Source: Mytilus californianus
Lineage: Eukaryota; Mollusca; Bivalvia; Mytilida; Mytilidae
DNA length: 64,000 nt
Assembly: GCF_021869535.1 (NCBI RefSeq)
Contig: NW_026262679.1
Span: 84,999,143-85,063,142 of the forward strand
Reading direction: 5' to 3'
Shown here: piece after piece, positions 11,700 to 54,875 of the stretch
How the letters are laid out: every line of letters starts with the position of its first letter
How positions within the stretch are numbered: the stretch's first letter is position 1
The notes under the pieces: generated by a model
The model's input: the letters and a program-made list of their open reading frames with translations, nothing else
Told to the model about the DNA's origin: nothing
Database searches by the model: none
Translations under genes and position numbers: made by a program

Positions 11700-13260
11700 A
11701 TCTAACCGTGTATTTAGATTTTTAATTTTGGATCCAGTTTTCAAATTGGTCTACATTAAGGTCCAAAGGGTCCAAAATTAAACTTTGTTTGATTTTAACA
11801 AAAATTGAATATATGGGGTTCTTTGATATGCTGAATCTAACCATGTATTAAGATTTTTTATTTGTGGACCCCGCTATCAAATTGGTTCATATTGAGGTCA
11901 AAAGGGTCCAAAATTAAACTTTGTTTGATTTCATCAAAAATTGAATTATTGGGGTTCTTTGATATGCCAAATCTAACCGTGTATTTAGATTTTTAATTTT
12001 GGGTCCCGTTTTTTAAATTGGTCTACATTAAGGTCCAAAGGGTCCAAAATTAAACTTAGTTTGATTTTAACAAAAATTGAATTCTTGGGGTTCTTTGATA
12101 TGCTGAATCTAAACATGTGTTTAGATTTTTGATTATGGGCCCAGTTTTCAAGTTGGTCCAAGTTGGGGTCCAAAATAAAACTTTGTTTGATTTCAACAAA
12201 AATTGAATATATGGGGTTCTTTGATATGCTGAATCTAAACATGTATTTATATTTTAGATTTTTGGCCCAGTTTTCAAGTTGGTCCAAACTGGGGTCCAAA
12301 ATTAAACTTTGTTTGATTTCAACAAAAATTGAATATATGGGGTTCTTTGATATGCTGAATCTTACTATGTATTTAGATTTTTTATTTGTGGGCCCGCTAT
12401 CAAATTGGTTCATATTGAGGTCAAAAGGGTCCAAAATTAAACTTTGTTTGATTTCATCAAAAATTGAATTATTGGGGTTCTTTGATATGCCAAATCTAAC
12501 CGTGTATTTAGATTTTTAATTTTGGGTCCCGTTTTTTAAATTGGTCTACATTAAGGTCCAAAGGGTCCAAAATTAAACTTAGTTTGATTTTAACAAAAAT
12601 TGAATTATTGGGGTACTTTGATATGCTGAATCTAAACATGTGTTTAGATTTTTGATTATGGGACCAGTTTTCAAGTTTGTCCAAGTTGGGGTCCAAAATT
12701 AAACTTTGTTTGATTTCAACAAAAATTGAATATATGGGGTTCTTTGATATGCTGAATCTAACCATGTATTTTGATTTTGGACATTGGACCATAATAGGTA
12801 AATTAAAAAAATTGAAGTTCTTAGACCACATTTTTTCTGTGTCAGAAACCTATGCTGTGTCAAATATTTAATCACAATCCAAATTCAGAGCTGTATCAAG
12901 CTTGAATGTTGTGTCCATACTTGCCCCAACTGTTCAGGGTTCGACCTCTGCGGTCGTATCAAGCTGCGCCCAGCGAAGCATTTTATTGATTATGGGCCCA
13001 GTTTTCAAGTTGGTCCAAATCGGGGTCCAAAATTAAACTTTGTTTGATTTCAACAAAAATTGAATATATGGGGTTCTTTGATATGCTGAATCTAACCATG
13101 TATTAAGATTTTTGATTTTTGGGCCCGTTATCAACTTTGTCCACATTGAGGTCAAAAGGGTCCAAAATTAAACTTTGTTTGATGTCATCAAAAATTGAAT
13201 TCTTGGGGTTCTTTGATATGCTGAATCTAACCATGTATTTAGATTTTGGATATTGGACCA
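11700..13260 (+). repeat. Tandem array of about 10 units, period about 123-138 bp
   Basis: Units carry 'ggtccaaaattaaactttg', 'tttgatttcaacaaaaattg', 'ggggttctttgatatgctg' and 'atctaaccatgtatttagat'. The word 'tttgatatgc' recurs near 11824, 11958, 12096, 12219, 12348, 12480, 12618, 12743, 13078 and 13210. Open frames on both strands arise because the unit lacks stops in two frames; they are not genes. Confidence 0.8.
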
Positions 13261-13834
13261 TAATAGGTGAATGTCCAATTTAACATTTTTAAGTTCTTAG
13301 ACTTAGACCACATTTATTCTGTGTCAGAAACCTATGCTGTGTCAAATATTTAATCACAATCCAAATTCAGAGCTGTATCAAGCTTGAATGTTGTGTCCAT
13401 ACTTGCCCCAACTGTTCAGGGTTCGACCTCTGCGGTCGTATCAAGCTGCGCCCTGCGGAGCATTTTATTATACATGTTATAGTGCATGGAAAGCCATGTA
13501 CTATGAAAATTAAAAGGGAAAATACTGATTTTCCATTGGACGAGGATGAGTGAGTATGTTCTAAAGCACAATGACATTTTGAATTGAACATCAGTTTTAG
13601 TGCCTAGGCAACGTTTGGAGTTTGGAGTGGTTCAGGTAAAAATTCTGCATTAACCATAAATGTAGCTCCATTATAGGGAGGGGACACCACCCCCTAAATC
13701 AGTCTCTGATGACAGCCTGGGGCCCTCAGTATTGTAATTTGATGAATACACTGAACTTTCGTATTAATGGATCATGGCCAAATAGGAAAATCGCTCCGAC
13801 TACTGAATCCCAAAAGGGATTTGGTGCTTGCGTA

Positions 13835-13980
13835 TAGAATAGAACAGAATAGAATAGAATAGAATATTTTTATTTCCCAAATTACAGGGCCCATAAAGGG
13901 CATAAAATCAGATACAATTGATTTACATAATTGGTAACAACAATGTATAAACATATATATAAAAAAAGAAATTATTAACA
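13835..13980 (+). repeat. (AGAAT)n microsatellite and retroelement-like 3' tail
   Basis: 'tagaatagaacagaatagaa ...' followed by 'cccaaattacagggcccataaagggc'. It matches 5750-5835. No coding part is attached. Confidence 0.5.
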
Positions 13981-13999
13981 TGACTCGCTAAACAAATGC

Positions 14000-14330
14000 T
14001 TGCTGCGGTGTAAAGGAGATCTCGAGTACCTCAAAACCATTTGTGGATTTCGGTGGTTGTCCATACAGAAGGAGCAACTTTTCCCGCCAAATTTTGCAGG
14101 AGAGAGATACGATGTGCAGCAGCTGAAACTGAACCAGAGTGAACATGCGAGTCATAGAGCAGCGTTGTTAGCCACGAAAGTTAACATGTCAGAGGTCAAA
14201 TTAACAAATACAACTTCATCAAGTAACCACACACAAAGTGATGCATTTGCCATAGTAATGGTTAAAGGGCTAATGGGTTTGGTTTTTTTTCGGGGGAAAA
14301 AGGGGGATGGGCAATCCAGAAACCTGTGAC
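14000..14330 (+). other. Open frame of uncertain nature
   Basis: A 109-codon frame reads ...YLKTICGFRWLSIQKEQLFP, NFAGERYDVQQLKLNQSEHA and SHRAALLATKVNMSEVKL before becoming low complexity. The first 85 codons have protein-like composition, but there is no clear acceptor, no known family and no neighbouring exon. It may be a relic of a transposon ORF or a lone exon. Confidence 0.2.
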
Positions 14331-14650
14331 CTAATGTTGAAACAGAAAATCCGGTCAGACTAGAACTGCCTAGTGCTTAAAAGTGTGCCTAAAAGTAATC
14401 TGGTGACCTGAGGCAATTTTTAAACATGACCTTGTGATCTAAAGGCCATTGGAAAAATTTTATGTGGCACTTGTTCCTATTACTATTGATAAAATGTTAC
14501 TTCTTTGAAAAAAAAAAAGATATTTACCCTTTATTTCCCAGTAAATCTTGAAATGCACTGTAAATGTGTGTAATTCTTGAAACCGGTTTGTAACTGGTAT
14601 TTATGATGATAATGTTTTATTTTTAATATTGGTGTACAAATAATTAAAGA

Positions 14651-14742
14651 TTATCGTTAATCATCTCAACGAGATTGATTTTCTCGCTTGAGCCAGTACG
14701 GCGAAAGTGAGAAAAGCAATCGAGTTGAGATGACAATGATAA
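14651..14742. repeat. Palindromic MITE-like element
   Basis: 'ttatcgttaatcatctcaacgagattgattttctc' pairs imperfectly with 'gagaaaagcaatcgagttgagatgacaatgataa' around 'gcttgagccagtacggcgaaagt'. Same architecture as the elements at 9828 and 17411. Confidence 0.7.
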
Positions 14743-14944
14743 CCTGTTTATCCCTATTTTACCTATGACGACGTTGTCAATGAAACGCCATATGCCCCCT
14801 TAGTTTCTAGCGATAATTTTTCATATCACTCGACTCCGCTGAGAAAGGAAATTATCAGTCAGCAAGATCAAAGGAACATTTCGTAAAATAGTGATAAAAG
14901 GATTTATTATACTTAATGTCAAAATGCCAGATTTTAATTGGTTT

Positions 14945-15180
14945 ATAATAATAATAATAAATTCTTTATTTAGAGAGGGTAAACACAGTTAGTTACAATT
15001 ACTAATCTTCCCTGAGGCCCTCATATATATGGCCAATTAAAATTAATTGATAGATTTTCATCCCCGCCCGCCCCTCTGAAATCGTTCCGCCCCAATTTTT
15101 TTTTATTTTGAAAAATTTACGATTTCCGGATTTTGTTCATTTTCGTTACCGGTAACTGTCGATAATTTCGTTTCATTAAT
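14945..15180. repeat. (TAA)n-tailed element end plus a segment repeated inverted at 42975-43085
   Basis: 'ataataataataaattctttatttagagagggtaaac' is a microsatellite-flanked retroelement 3' end. 15056-15175 ('tcatccccgcccgcccctc ... ttcattttcgttaccggtaactg ... aatttcgtttcatt') matches the reverse complement of 42975-43085. Confidence 0.5.
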
Positions 15181-15609
15181 AACATCCTGTTTCAAATTTT
15201 GGTTTTTGCATTTCTTTGTATGTTTGATTCGTTATACATGTATATACATGATAGAACCTTATTATTACACTTGCATATATGAAGAACACGTCACAAGAGC
15301 GTTTCATATCTAATAAAAAATAAAAAATAAAATCCTCCCACCCACCCCATTTTTTTCAAAAATTTGGATGAAAATCTACTAATTAAATTTACTTGGCCTA
15401 TTACAAGTAAAAAATAATAAGACAGGGGCGTAGCTGGCCTAAAATAAAGTGCAAGCATAAGTGTTGTATGGCCGAGCGGAGCGAGGCGAAAAATATTTTG
15501 GGACCTTTTTATGCAGAAAATGATCATTTTTCGGTCATTTTCCAGGTATGCCATGCTTATGAAATTCACATTACTCCTTATAAAGATGGTTGTTTTCAAA
15601 TATAAAATA

Positions 15610-16040
15610 AAATTTATAAAACGGGAAGATCAGTCGACAATTCAACCGAAGCGTTTATCAATAGAAGGGCGATCAATGGACACATGACCAACCCGGGAAC
15701 AAATAAAACACAAAAGAACAAACAAAAACATTCAATATTGAAAACTAAATACAGATAAAAAACACGAACCCCGAAAAAAAAATGTGGCGACCTCCAGTGC
15801 TCCGGAAGGGTAAGCAGGTCCTGCTTCTTGCAAGACACCCGACCGTAGCGTTTCTCACTAAGGTAATTTTCGAATCAAAGGAGAGGTTTCTACGACAACG
15901 GTAGAAGGTCATTTGGGACACAGATACCCAAGGTGAATTAATAGTCTTTTTGACGAACGGACAATGGGAATACGAAATCAAACGGCGACTTTTAAGTCTT
16001 GACTTATAAGTGAGGGATATAAATCTAAGATCGGTTTTCA
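15610..16040 (-). repeat. Dispersed bivalve-type repeat ('ctccggaagggtaagcag' family)
   Basis: Contains 'aacacgaaccccgaaaaaaa' and 'cagtgctccggaagggtaagcag'. The upstream part is shared with 40637-40790 ('aaaactaaagactaagcaacacgaaccccacc'). The minus-strand frame across it is repeat-derived. Confidence 0.5.
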
Positions 16041-16129
16041 AGGTTATTGTATTGAGCCTGTATTAGTAAATGTTAATACTGCATGTAAGACTTAAAGTAA
16101 AGTTAATATCCAAAGTCCATATATCTATT

Positions 16130-16690
16130 TTTTGCCAAGGCAAGAGATCGCAGAACTCTCTCGGTGTCGATATTCATTTCTCTGTGAACATGTATGAGCG
16201 CCAACGAAGATAGTCTGTCCTATACCATGGTTGAACAGAGATAAGTTTTCAGTCGCCGTAATGCACTAAATGACCGTTCAGTAGTTGATGTAGTTACTGG
16301 CATTGTAACTAGGATTGACACGATTGCAAACTATTGAAGGATATAGTTCCTTTTTAGTCACTGCTAGAGACGACATCAGAGATTTGGGCTACTCTATAAC
16401 ATCTGGACCCGACCAGCGTTTCTGCCATCTCTTTACCTCAGAGTTGAAGGTTTCTTGATTGGCATGCCTTCTTGATTGTCCGTCAAGTCGTGTCTAAATG
16501 TTTCGTAAAGTTTATTTATACACTCTGCTGTCAAAGATTCCAAACGTGCAGGTATAAGGTTCTGGCCTTGAAAACGATCAGAGTTATCCAGTAAACGTCC
16601 TGTGAGTTCTTCAATGAAATAGTCAAGAAAGGAGAAATACAAGGCTCGCTTCCAATACTGACTTGGAGTGTCAGCTGGATAGTTAGCCCG
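16130..16690 (-). pseudogene. hAT-family transposase relic (C-terminal region with dimerisation domain)
   Basis: The minus strand first reads YWKRALYFSFLDYFIEELTG, RLLDNSDRFQG and LIPARLESLT, then after frame breaks KRWQKRW, and from 16303 MPVTTSTTERSFSALRRLKT, YLCSTM, then after a stop DRLSSLALIHVHREMNIDTE. The ATERSFSALRRLKTYLRSTM-type motif is the hAT C-terminal dimerisation signature. Several stops and frameshifts make it a pseudogene. N-terminal zinc fingers are not seen. Confidence 0.7.
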
Positions 16691-16883
16691 GTTGACCTGT
16701 CTTCCTACTCATTCGTAATTTAATTTCAGAATTATTTTTTTTGTGAAAAAATATGTGTAAGCAAATGATTTTTTGCGTAAAGGCAGCTACGCGCCTGTAA
16801 GAGAAAAGAAAAAAAAAAGCAAACATACAACATATTAACACAATCGTATAGTCATGAAAGTTTAATGTACATGTACCATTAGA

Positions 16884-17215
16884 TCATATAAAACAGTTAC
16901 AGATTGCATATTGGGAATATTGGGACTGCCTCAAGTATCGTTTTATAATTTGTTTAAAAGAAAAAGTGTTTTGCACTTTATGCATTTCATATGGTAGTCC
17001 ATTCCATAAAACTGATCCAGAATAAGCAAAAGATTTTTTGAACAGTTCAGTTTTTGGCTTAGGAATTATCAAATTACCTTGAGTAACACCCTTAAAGCAT
17101 AAGGATTATTAACAGATATAAGTTGAAACTTTTGAAGTAGGTACTGTGGTGCTTCTTTCTGCATACATTTATATAGCAGTAAATATTTGTGGTATTTGAT
17201 TCTGTTTTCTACTGT
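16884..17215 (-). pseudogene. Non-LTR retrotransposon reverse transcriptase C-terminal relic
   Basis: The minus strand reads RIKYHKYLLLYKCMQKEAPQ, YLLQKFQLISVNNPYALR, then with a frameshift LIIPKPKTELFKKSFAYSG and SVLWNGLPYEMHKVQNTFSF. The order 'KYH..LLYKC...AP.YL' then 'P.P.TE.FKKSF.YSG..LWN.LP' is the C-terminal end of jockey/RTE-like LINE polymerases. It is 5' truncated and broken. Confidence 0.75.
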
Positions 17216-17410
17216 CATCCATCCAAGGGAGAATACGAGGGAGATAATTTACTCTCATTGCAAACGCTATATTACCCTTCACAGAGATGCTTGATCAATG
17301 TGAGCTTTATTAAATACAGATGGTTGTTATGTACAAGACATCATAGTTTTTTCTTTGAATTTCACATCTAATAAATAGACAGTAATAACAGAACATTCAG
17401 TATAATAAAT

Positions 17411-17551
17411 TAAATAACACATATCTGAGAGGGTGATAGAGCAGATTGTTACCCCTCGAAAAGACATTATCAATCTTGGCTTCGCCTCAGTTAACAATAT
17501 TTTCTCGGGGTAACAATCTGCTCTATTACCATCTCCGCTATGTTTTATTTA
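17411..17551. repeat. Palindromic MITE-like element
   Basis: The left arm 'taaataacacatatctgaga...gatagagcagattgttacccc' pairs with 'ggggtaacaatctgctctattacc...tgttttattta'. The centre is 'gacattatcaatcttggcttcgcctcagttaac'. About 141 bases in all. Confidence 0.75.
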
Positions 17552-17559
17552 TATAATGT

Positions 17560-18925
17560 GTGATTTACGTCAACGAGATAGAGACCCAGAAACAAGATAA
17601 CCTACAACATTGTACAGAGACATCTAGGGGGTAACGTTGTAATGTTTTTTCAATGCCAGGTTAAATGTATTGAGTTTTGAAGAGAAAAAAAAACACCATG
17701 ACCACCAAATAATCTATGATAATTGATTAATTATTGAAATGTAATTTGCCCACAAATAAATCAGACTTTTTGTTAGCCAATTTTAGATGTTTTCAACAAA
17801 TTAACAAAAATCGGTCAGTGCCAAAGTAGCCAATTTTAGATGTTTTCAACAAATTTATAACAAAAATTGATCAGTTCCAAAGTTTTCCGTTAGATAGCTA
17901 TGGAACATCGGAACACCATATAGAACTTTGATTTTTGGGTGGGTTAGACATAGGGATGCTAATTTGTTGATGATCGACATTTGCTGGCTACTATTTTTTT
18001 TTTTTTTTTTTTTTGGACCCATGAATATGACACTTACTATGAGTATTTGTCATATGGATCCTTGAGCTGCTTTTATAGAAATTAAACTTTGACACTTGTT
18101 AGCCATAGGTAATAGCCAGGTTTATCTAGAGTCGCCTGTAATTCTATTTAGAAAAATTAGCTTGATTTAAATACTTTGAAATATAATTCAAATTGTGCAA
18201 TATCATTATCCCTAAGAACTAAATTAGTACTAATTCCATACCTGTCAACTGACCCGTATTCGGTGGGTTACACCCATGCCTCTTTCACAGGGGATTTTTT
18301 AAATACCCAACGGGTATTCAAATAACGTGGGATTTCAGAAAATGACCTGTTTTCACCCGTATTTCTGACCGGTATTTAGAAGTCAAATATACTTTCGGTT
18401 TTATCAGCTTTTTTCCTTTGAAAAGGTAAACAATTGATAAGTCAAAACTAAGGATTTGCTTATTTACCGTGCTGATGACAGCTATAAAAACATTACATTT
18501 AATTGAAAAGGAACAATTCGAGAATTGTCGCGTCAATTGTACCCCAGAAAGTTGAAGCCAGTCAAGCTTGACATACAATTCTATGTCCTGATTAAAAGAT
18601 TTGCCATTTGCAAATATCAATGTAAATTTTAAAACAATATGAAACTTTCAATACATTTCTGTCGGAGAGAATAATTTTGTTATCACTTAAATGTAAAAGC
18701 TTTAGATCAAATCCATATGCACTAGATATTACACTGAAAGGAAACACACTAACTTCTTTCTATTTATCTTCCTCCTGTGTTTAGGAGCACATTAGCAATA
18801 ATTAATTTGAGTAAACCATAAAAAAAAAGATGTGACACTTTTTCTAGAGTACAGAAGAGGGTGCACTAAAAAACTCCACAAAAAATTGTAACCTTTGAAA
18901 TTGTTTTCTCGCACTAAAACCCCCA
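17560..18925. other. Repeat-like non-coding stretch
   Basis: Contains a local duplication ('agccaattttagatgttttcaacaaatt' at about 17776 and 17827), a T24 run near 17995, and 'catacctgtcaactgacccgtattcggtgggt' at 18238, resembling the transposon end at 18926. No gene. Confidence 0.4.
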
Positions 18926-20172
18926 TCGGCATACTTGCCAACCTCTGACAATGAGAAATCATGTCATGACATGACATGTCAAAAAGCGTGTGAAAACGCG
19001 CGACGTAGATGCCGACTTTTTATATGAACAATGTTCATAATTTCACATTATACAAATTTGTTAATATAAAAAACAATATTCTACTATAAACTTTTATTGT
19101 ATTCAACAGTGGTCTGTTTTGCTGCTTTTAAAGCAACACCATTAGATACAAAAACAAAACAACTGCCAGTTTGGTTACATTTACTTGATAACAAGGCACA
19201 CAATATATCATTGTCAATTTCTGATCAGAATTCAGTGTGAATTTCTTTATAATTGAAAATGCTCTCTCACAGTCAGAATTGATATTGGCTGAACTAAAAT
19301 AGCTTTATCAAGCTTTGAAAGAGTGTCATAACGTTTTTTTGCCATCTAAAATGTCATCTATTATCTCTGCCATTGCTCCCAACAAACTAGATGTGTTGCT
19401 ATTGCCTGGTCAAAACTGGGTAGTTAATCAGAAGACAGCTGGTACTATGAGAACTGATCCAACAGTTCCGTGATATTTCCATCCCCTATAGCCTGTGGAA
19501 ATCTGTTGGCTAGATTTGAAACTGAAAAAGAAAAATATTTTATTATTTGATTACCATTAAACACGTTAAATGCCTAATCAAATAGCTACATTGTAGTTCT
19601 CTTCTCACATGTATATTGTTTTGATTGCAACATAGGGTGCACAATGTGTTACTCGTCCCTCGATCATTTAAACTCGAACTCCCAAATATAATTTATAAAT
19701 CTTGAATCTTAGACGTACACATTGTTTTCACTTAACAATCGGCTATTTAGACGATGGTACAGGTCCTGAAAGCGACCTCTTTCTGTGGACATTTCCCCTA
19801 CGTGAATTTGAAAGAAAGAAAGAAAGTCACAAAATCGTAAAAACTAATCACAAACTACTTACCTTAAGTGCTTTTTGCTGTTCGTCCATATAGAAAAAAA
19901 AACAAATTATAGCGACCAAACAATTACTTCGAAATTTTCGGTATTTATCGTCTAATAATGAAAAAACCCGAGAATTGCGATATCACTAACGACCAAAAAA
20001 TCAAAACAACGAAAAAGCGTGTAATTGCATGTAAAGTGGTGAAAAGCGTGTACACGCCATGTGACAAAATCCTCGCGTGTAAACCGTTGAAAAAGCGTGT
20101 ATTACACGTGAATATCATGTCAGTTGGCAACTATGCCCATCAGGATTTTCAAAAGTTGGCAGGTATGAATAC
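18926..20172 (-). mobile_element. hAT-like transposon remnant bounded by 'catacttgccaac' ends
   Basis: The left end 'catacttgccaacctctgac' and the right end 'gttggcaggtatg' are inverted. Inside (about 19130-19530, minus) are frame-broken pieces NLANRFPQAIGDGNITELLD, SFDQAIATHLVC and CERAFSIIKKFTLNSDQK, matching the hAT-type 'CER.FS...KI...R' C-terminal block. A short minus-strand frame MDEQQKALK followed by a perfect 'gtaagt' donor (19855-19893) may be a remnant first exon. The host sequence 'gatgtgacactttttctagag' occurs on both flanks (18829 and 20295). Confidence 0.55.
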
Positions 20173-20613
20173 TGGGGATGGCTGAACTTATATTTTACTA
20201 TTTTTCTACTCAATTAAAAAAGTTGCAATAATCATGCAGAAAAAAAAAGAAAGAGGCTAAATAGTTCATCAGTGCAGCATTAGAAATAAAAAGAGATGTG
20301 ACACTTTTTGTAGAGGAAAAGGGTAGCCCTTTAAAATTTTGTGGTGCTCAAAAACACCCATTATTCCAACAAAATTTGCATGAATCATCTCGAGGATGTC
20401 TTGTCAGTTTAAAAACCATGTTTAATAATGCTACTCTTTAGTGTAAAAAACATGGTTATCATAACCTTTAGCATGTCTAGTTAGAATGAGTAAAACTTGT
20501 GTTTTTCTTGGCTATAGAAGATATATTGAAACAAAAAATGTGGCTGGCTACACATGTCATCTATATGTATTTAAGATGGATTCACATGTAAATCAAGATT
20601 TATTATTTCACAG

Positions 20614-52051
<31,438 letters not shown>

Positions 52052-52558
52052 GACGAGTATGCTAATAATAAAACTATTCTATTAACAAATGATCATTTAG
52101 GCAAGAGAATAAGCCTGTTAAATGACCTTATCAAATTTATCATAATAAAGTACACAGAATAGTGTCCAAATTTTTTAGAAATGATATTGAACTATGTACT
52201 GTTAAAAGACGCAGACTATGGTATTGTAGTAAATATGTATTACATGTTTTGTGACTGATTTATATAGAAATGCTTGTATTCATTTTCCCTTTATATAAAA
52301 GAAGGGCCTTTGCTGGAAGAAATTGCATCTAGCCAAATAGACTTGCTAAGGTCTTTCAAACTAAAAGAAAAGAGTGAGTTTTAGAACGAGTACTGTTAAG
52401 ATTTCATGTGTGCTGTTAGATTACTTTGATGTCCCTTGTGGTAAATGAGGAATTTCACTATTTTCAAAATATCAAAAGACTTACTTGTGTTTCTTATAAT
52501 ACAAATCAAATTAATGCAAATTCACTATCATGGATGTGTCATTGTAAGAATTGTTATT

Positions 52559-52589
<31 letters not shown>

Positions 52590-53320
52590 AAGACATCTGT
52601 AATTGAGACCAATACATTTGATACCCTATTTACTGTTGCATCCAAATTGGGTTGACCCTCAAATTCCAACTCCAGTAGTTAAACCCTGATTAATGCTTTT
52701 TTTTTCAGGTAATTTGCTATGAAAATCCTTGCTTGAATTTTTATACCCCTCTGAAGGAGCATATTTATCAAATAATTGATCAGACCTGTATGCTCTAGAC
52801 TGCCAAATGACCTAAATCATAATTGAAAGCAAATTCGGCACACACTTTGCACTTTGCACAGGGTTGTTTTTATTCTTTTTAAAAAATTGAGGGCAAGTGG
52901 GCAATAGGAAAAGAGCCTGGATTTGAACTGTCTTTCTCCAATTTTGTAATATTGGCCTGAATCAAAGCTTCTTTTTTTGTGTGATTGAGTTGAGAGTAAA
53001 TTATGATGTAATTGATATAGGCAGTTACTGTTTAACTGCAGAGTTCAGGTATTTTTTATCAGTTATGCTAGTCTTGACTGTTTTGTAGTTTTAGCAGTTT
53101 AGTTCAAAGTCAAAAAAAGAAGATTTTATCAGGAAAATCAAACTAGTTTTTTTTTTTATTATTATTATTTTTGTATGTTAGAGTTTAAGTTGAATCATTG
53201 ATTTTGTGATTTGATGAAAATGATAGGAATTTTTGTTTAAGAATTTATAAATGTGTTACTCTGTTGTATGTTGAGGTATTAAATATTGAATAAAAATTTT
53301 CTGATTTGTCATTTTTCCAA
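52052..53320 (+). other. 3' UTR and downstream of the remodeller gene
   Basis: Non-coding, AT-rich. AATAAA signals occur at 52067-52072, 52144-52149 and 53289-53294; the last is followed by a T/GT-rich stretch and is a good terminal poly(A) candidate. A 27-base C run lies at about 52559-52585. A relic of a hairpin-type repeat ('tttttatacccctctgaagg') begins near 52738. Confidence 0.45.
53289..53294 (+). terminator. Candidate polyadenylation signal
   Basis: Canonical AATAAA followed within 30 bases by T-rich and GT-rich sequence, 1.24 kb after the stop codon. Nearer signals at 52067 and 52144 could give shorter transcripts. Confidence 0.4.
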
Positions 53321-54007
53321 CAGGCATAATGTTGTATATGTACAGTATGCACCTGAGATAACTATATGTACACATAAACCAACTTAATAAAAAGTTTATA
53401 AGTAGATGGAAAAAACTTATAATGTCTGCTTTCTAAAGTGAGCGGTATATAATGATCATAATTTTAGTGAAAATTTCTCACAATCTTACCTATTTTATCA
53501 AAATTCTGCTGTGCACCTATTTTGTTTTTTTGATCAGCATCATCTTCAGATTTTTCATTTGATGAGCTTTGCCTTCAGAATCGCTACAAAAAGGCATGCC
53601 AATTGGAACCTAAATTTTTCACATTATTATACCCATGATACCATTGTCTGTTTACTTCCTACCAAGCAGATCTTGAGATAATTCAAGTACACTTTTACTA
53701 AATTTTAACAGGTCCAATAAAAACTTATCTACCATATCATTTTAAGGGTTTTCAGAGTAATGGGACTGAATTATCAAATATTTAGTAATTTTTTATATGT
53801 CTCAAGATATTTCTTGAGAATTCTGTTCTTTGATATGATTTTCAGAGTTATGGGACTTAAATTGTCAAAATCTACCCTAGGTAACACTCAACTTTGACCA
53901 CTTTGCTTTCAACAAATAAAATGAAATTTTTTTACAATGTCACTTCTAATCAAAGGAAGGTTTTTCTTATATTTATCTAACATTTTGTGATTAATCATTC
54001 CATAAAA

Positions 54008-54118
54008 TTGTGAATGGAAATGGGGAATGTGTCAAAGAGACAACAACTCAACCAGAAAACAGCCCAAGGCCACCAATGGGTCTTCAACACAACGAGAAAA
54101 TCCCGCACCCTGTGGCAG
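54008..54118 (+). repeat. Fragment of the 'gaaggccaccaatgg' dispersed repeat
   Basis: 'aatggggaatgtgtcaaagag', 'aaggccaccaatgggtc' and 'gagaaaatcccgcaccc'. Shorter than the copy at 38350. Confidence 0.65.
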
Positions 54119-54875
54119 GCTTCAGCTTCATAGTTGTATTGTTTCCTAGCTTACCTGGCTCAAAGGGCCAGAAGAAATATTGGCATCACTAGGTATCCAT
54201 CATCATAAACTTGCAAAAAAATCTTCTGAAATACTGAACAAATTTCATCCAATCTTGTATAAAGTTTGTAGTTTTTGTTCCTGCCTTTTATGTCTTATAT
54301 TTTGAAAATCTAAAAGAGGGCAAAATACAATGCATGTTGAGAGCTACTTTCTTCCTTTTCCACCAAAATAATAAGATTACTTTTTGTAGAAGTTATTGCC
54401 CATAAATGACAATTTATTGCTTATTTTCGAGTTACCGCCTATTATCTTGAAAAATATAATAAATAGATAGGAACTGTGAACTGCAAAAATAATCAGCCTA
54501 GTAAATAAAAGATCAAGAAAAATGCCTAATGACCGAAACAATTAAATGACTTCTTATAGTGGTTATTGCCCTTTAATGACAATTTTGGACTAAATTTGTT
54601 AAGTTTTTGTCTTTTATGTCTAAAACTGATATGCATTGGTAGAAACTGAAAACAGGGGAAAATGATTAGCAAAACAAGCTACAAAAATGCCAATGTGATT
54701 GCCAATTATCTTGAAAACTAAGAGTAGAAGCTGTAAACAATAGTGCTAAATGACTTCTTATTGTGGTTATTGCTGTTAAATGACAGTTTGGATTAAACTT
54801 TTCAAGTGTTTGCCTATTATCTCAAAAACTACTGTAATGATCTATAAATTACCCCCCCCCCCCCCCACTTTTTTT

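Larger units (their letters stand above)
10685..13475 (+). repeat. Expanded 'tatacgaccgc' hairpin element with internal tandem arrays
   Basis: Opens with the hairpin 'tatacgaccgcaaaaaatttttt gtggtcgtata' and a (GTC)n tract (10735-10770), then the family blocks ('aaggttgggattgat', 'ccagacaataact'). Two 75-base hairpins follow (about 11137-11212 and 11238-11316), then the tandem array at 11700-13260. The 3' end motif 'ctctgcggtcgtatcaagctgcgcc' appears twice (about 12940 and 13430), so the tail is duplicated. Confidence 0.7.

Noticed and set aside
11985-12871. Overlapping open frames on both strands
   Set aside because: They are translations of a tandem repeat unit; no start context, splice sites or domain.
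13500-13570. Short + strand frame MKIKRENTDFPLDEDE with a gtgagt donor as the first exon of the remodeller
   Set aside because: It ends in phase 2, whereas the first known exon begins in phase 0, and it abuts the end of a repeat.
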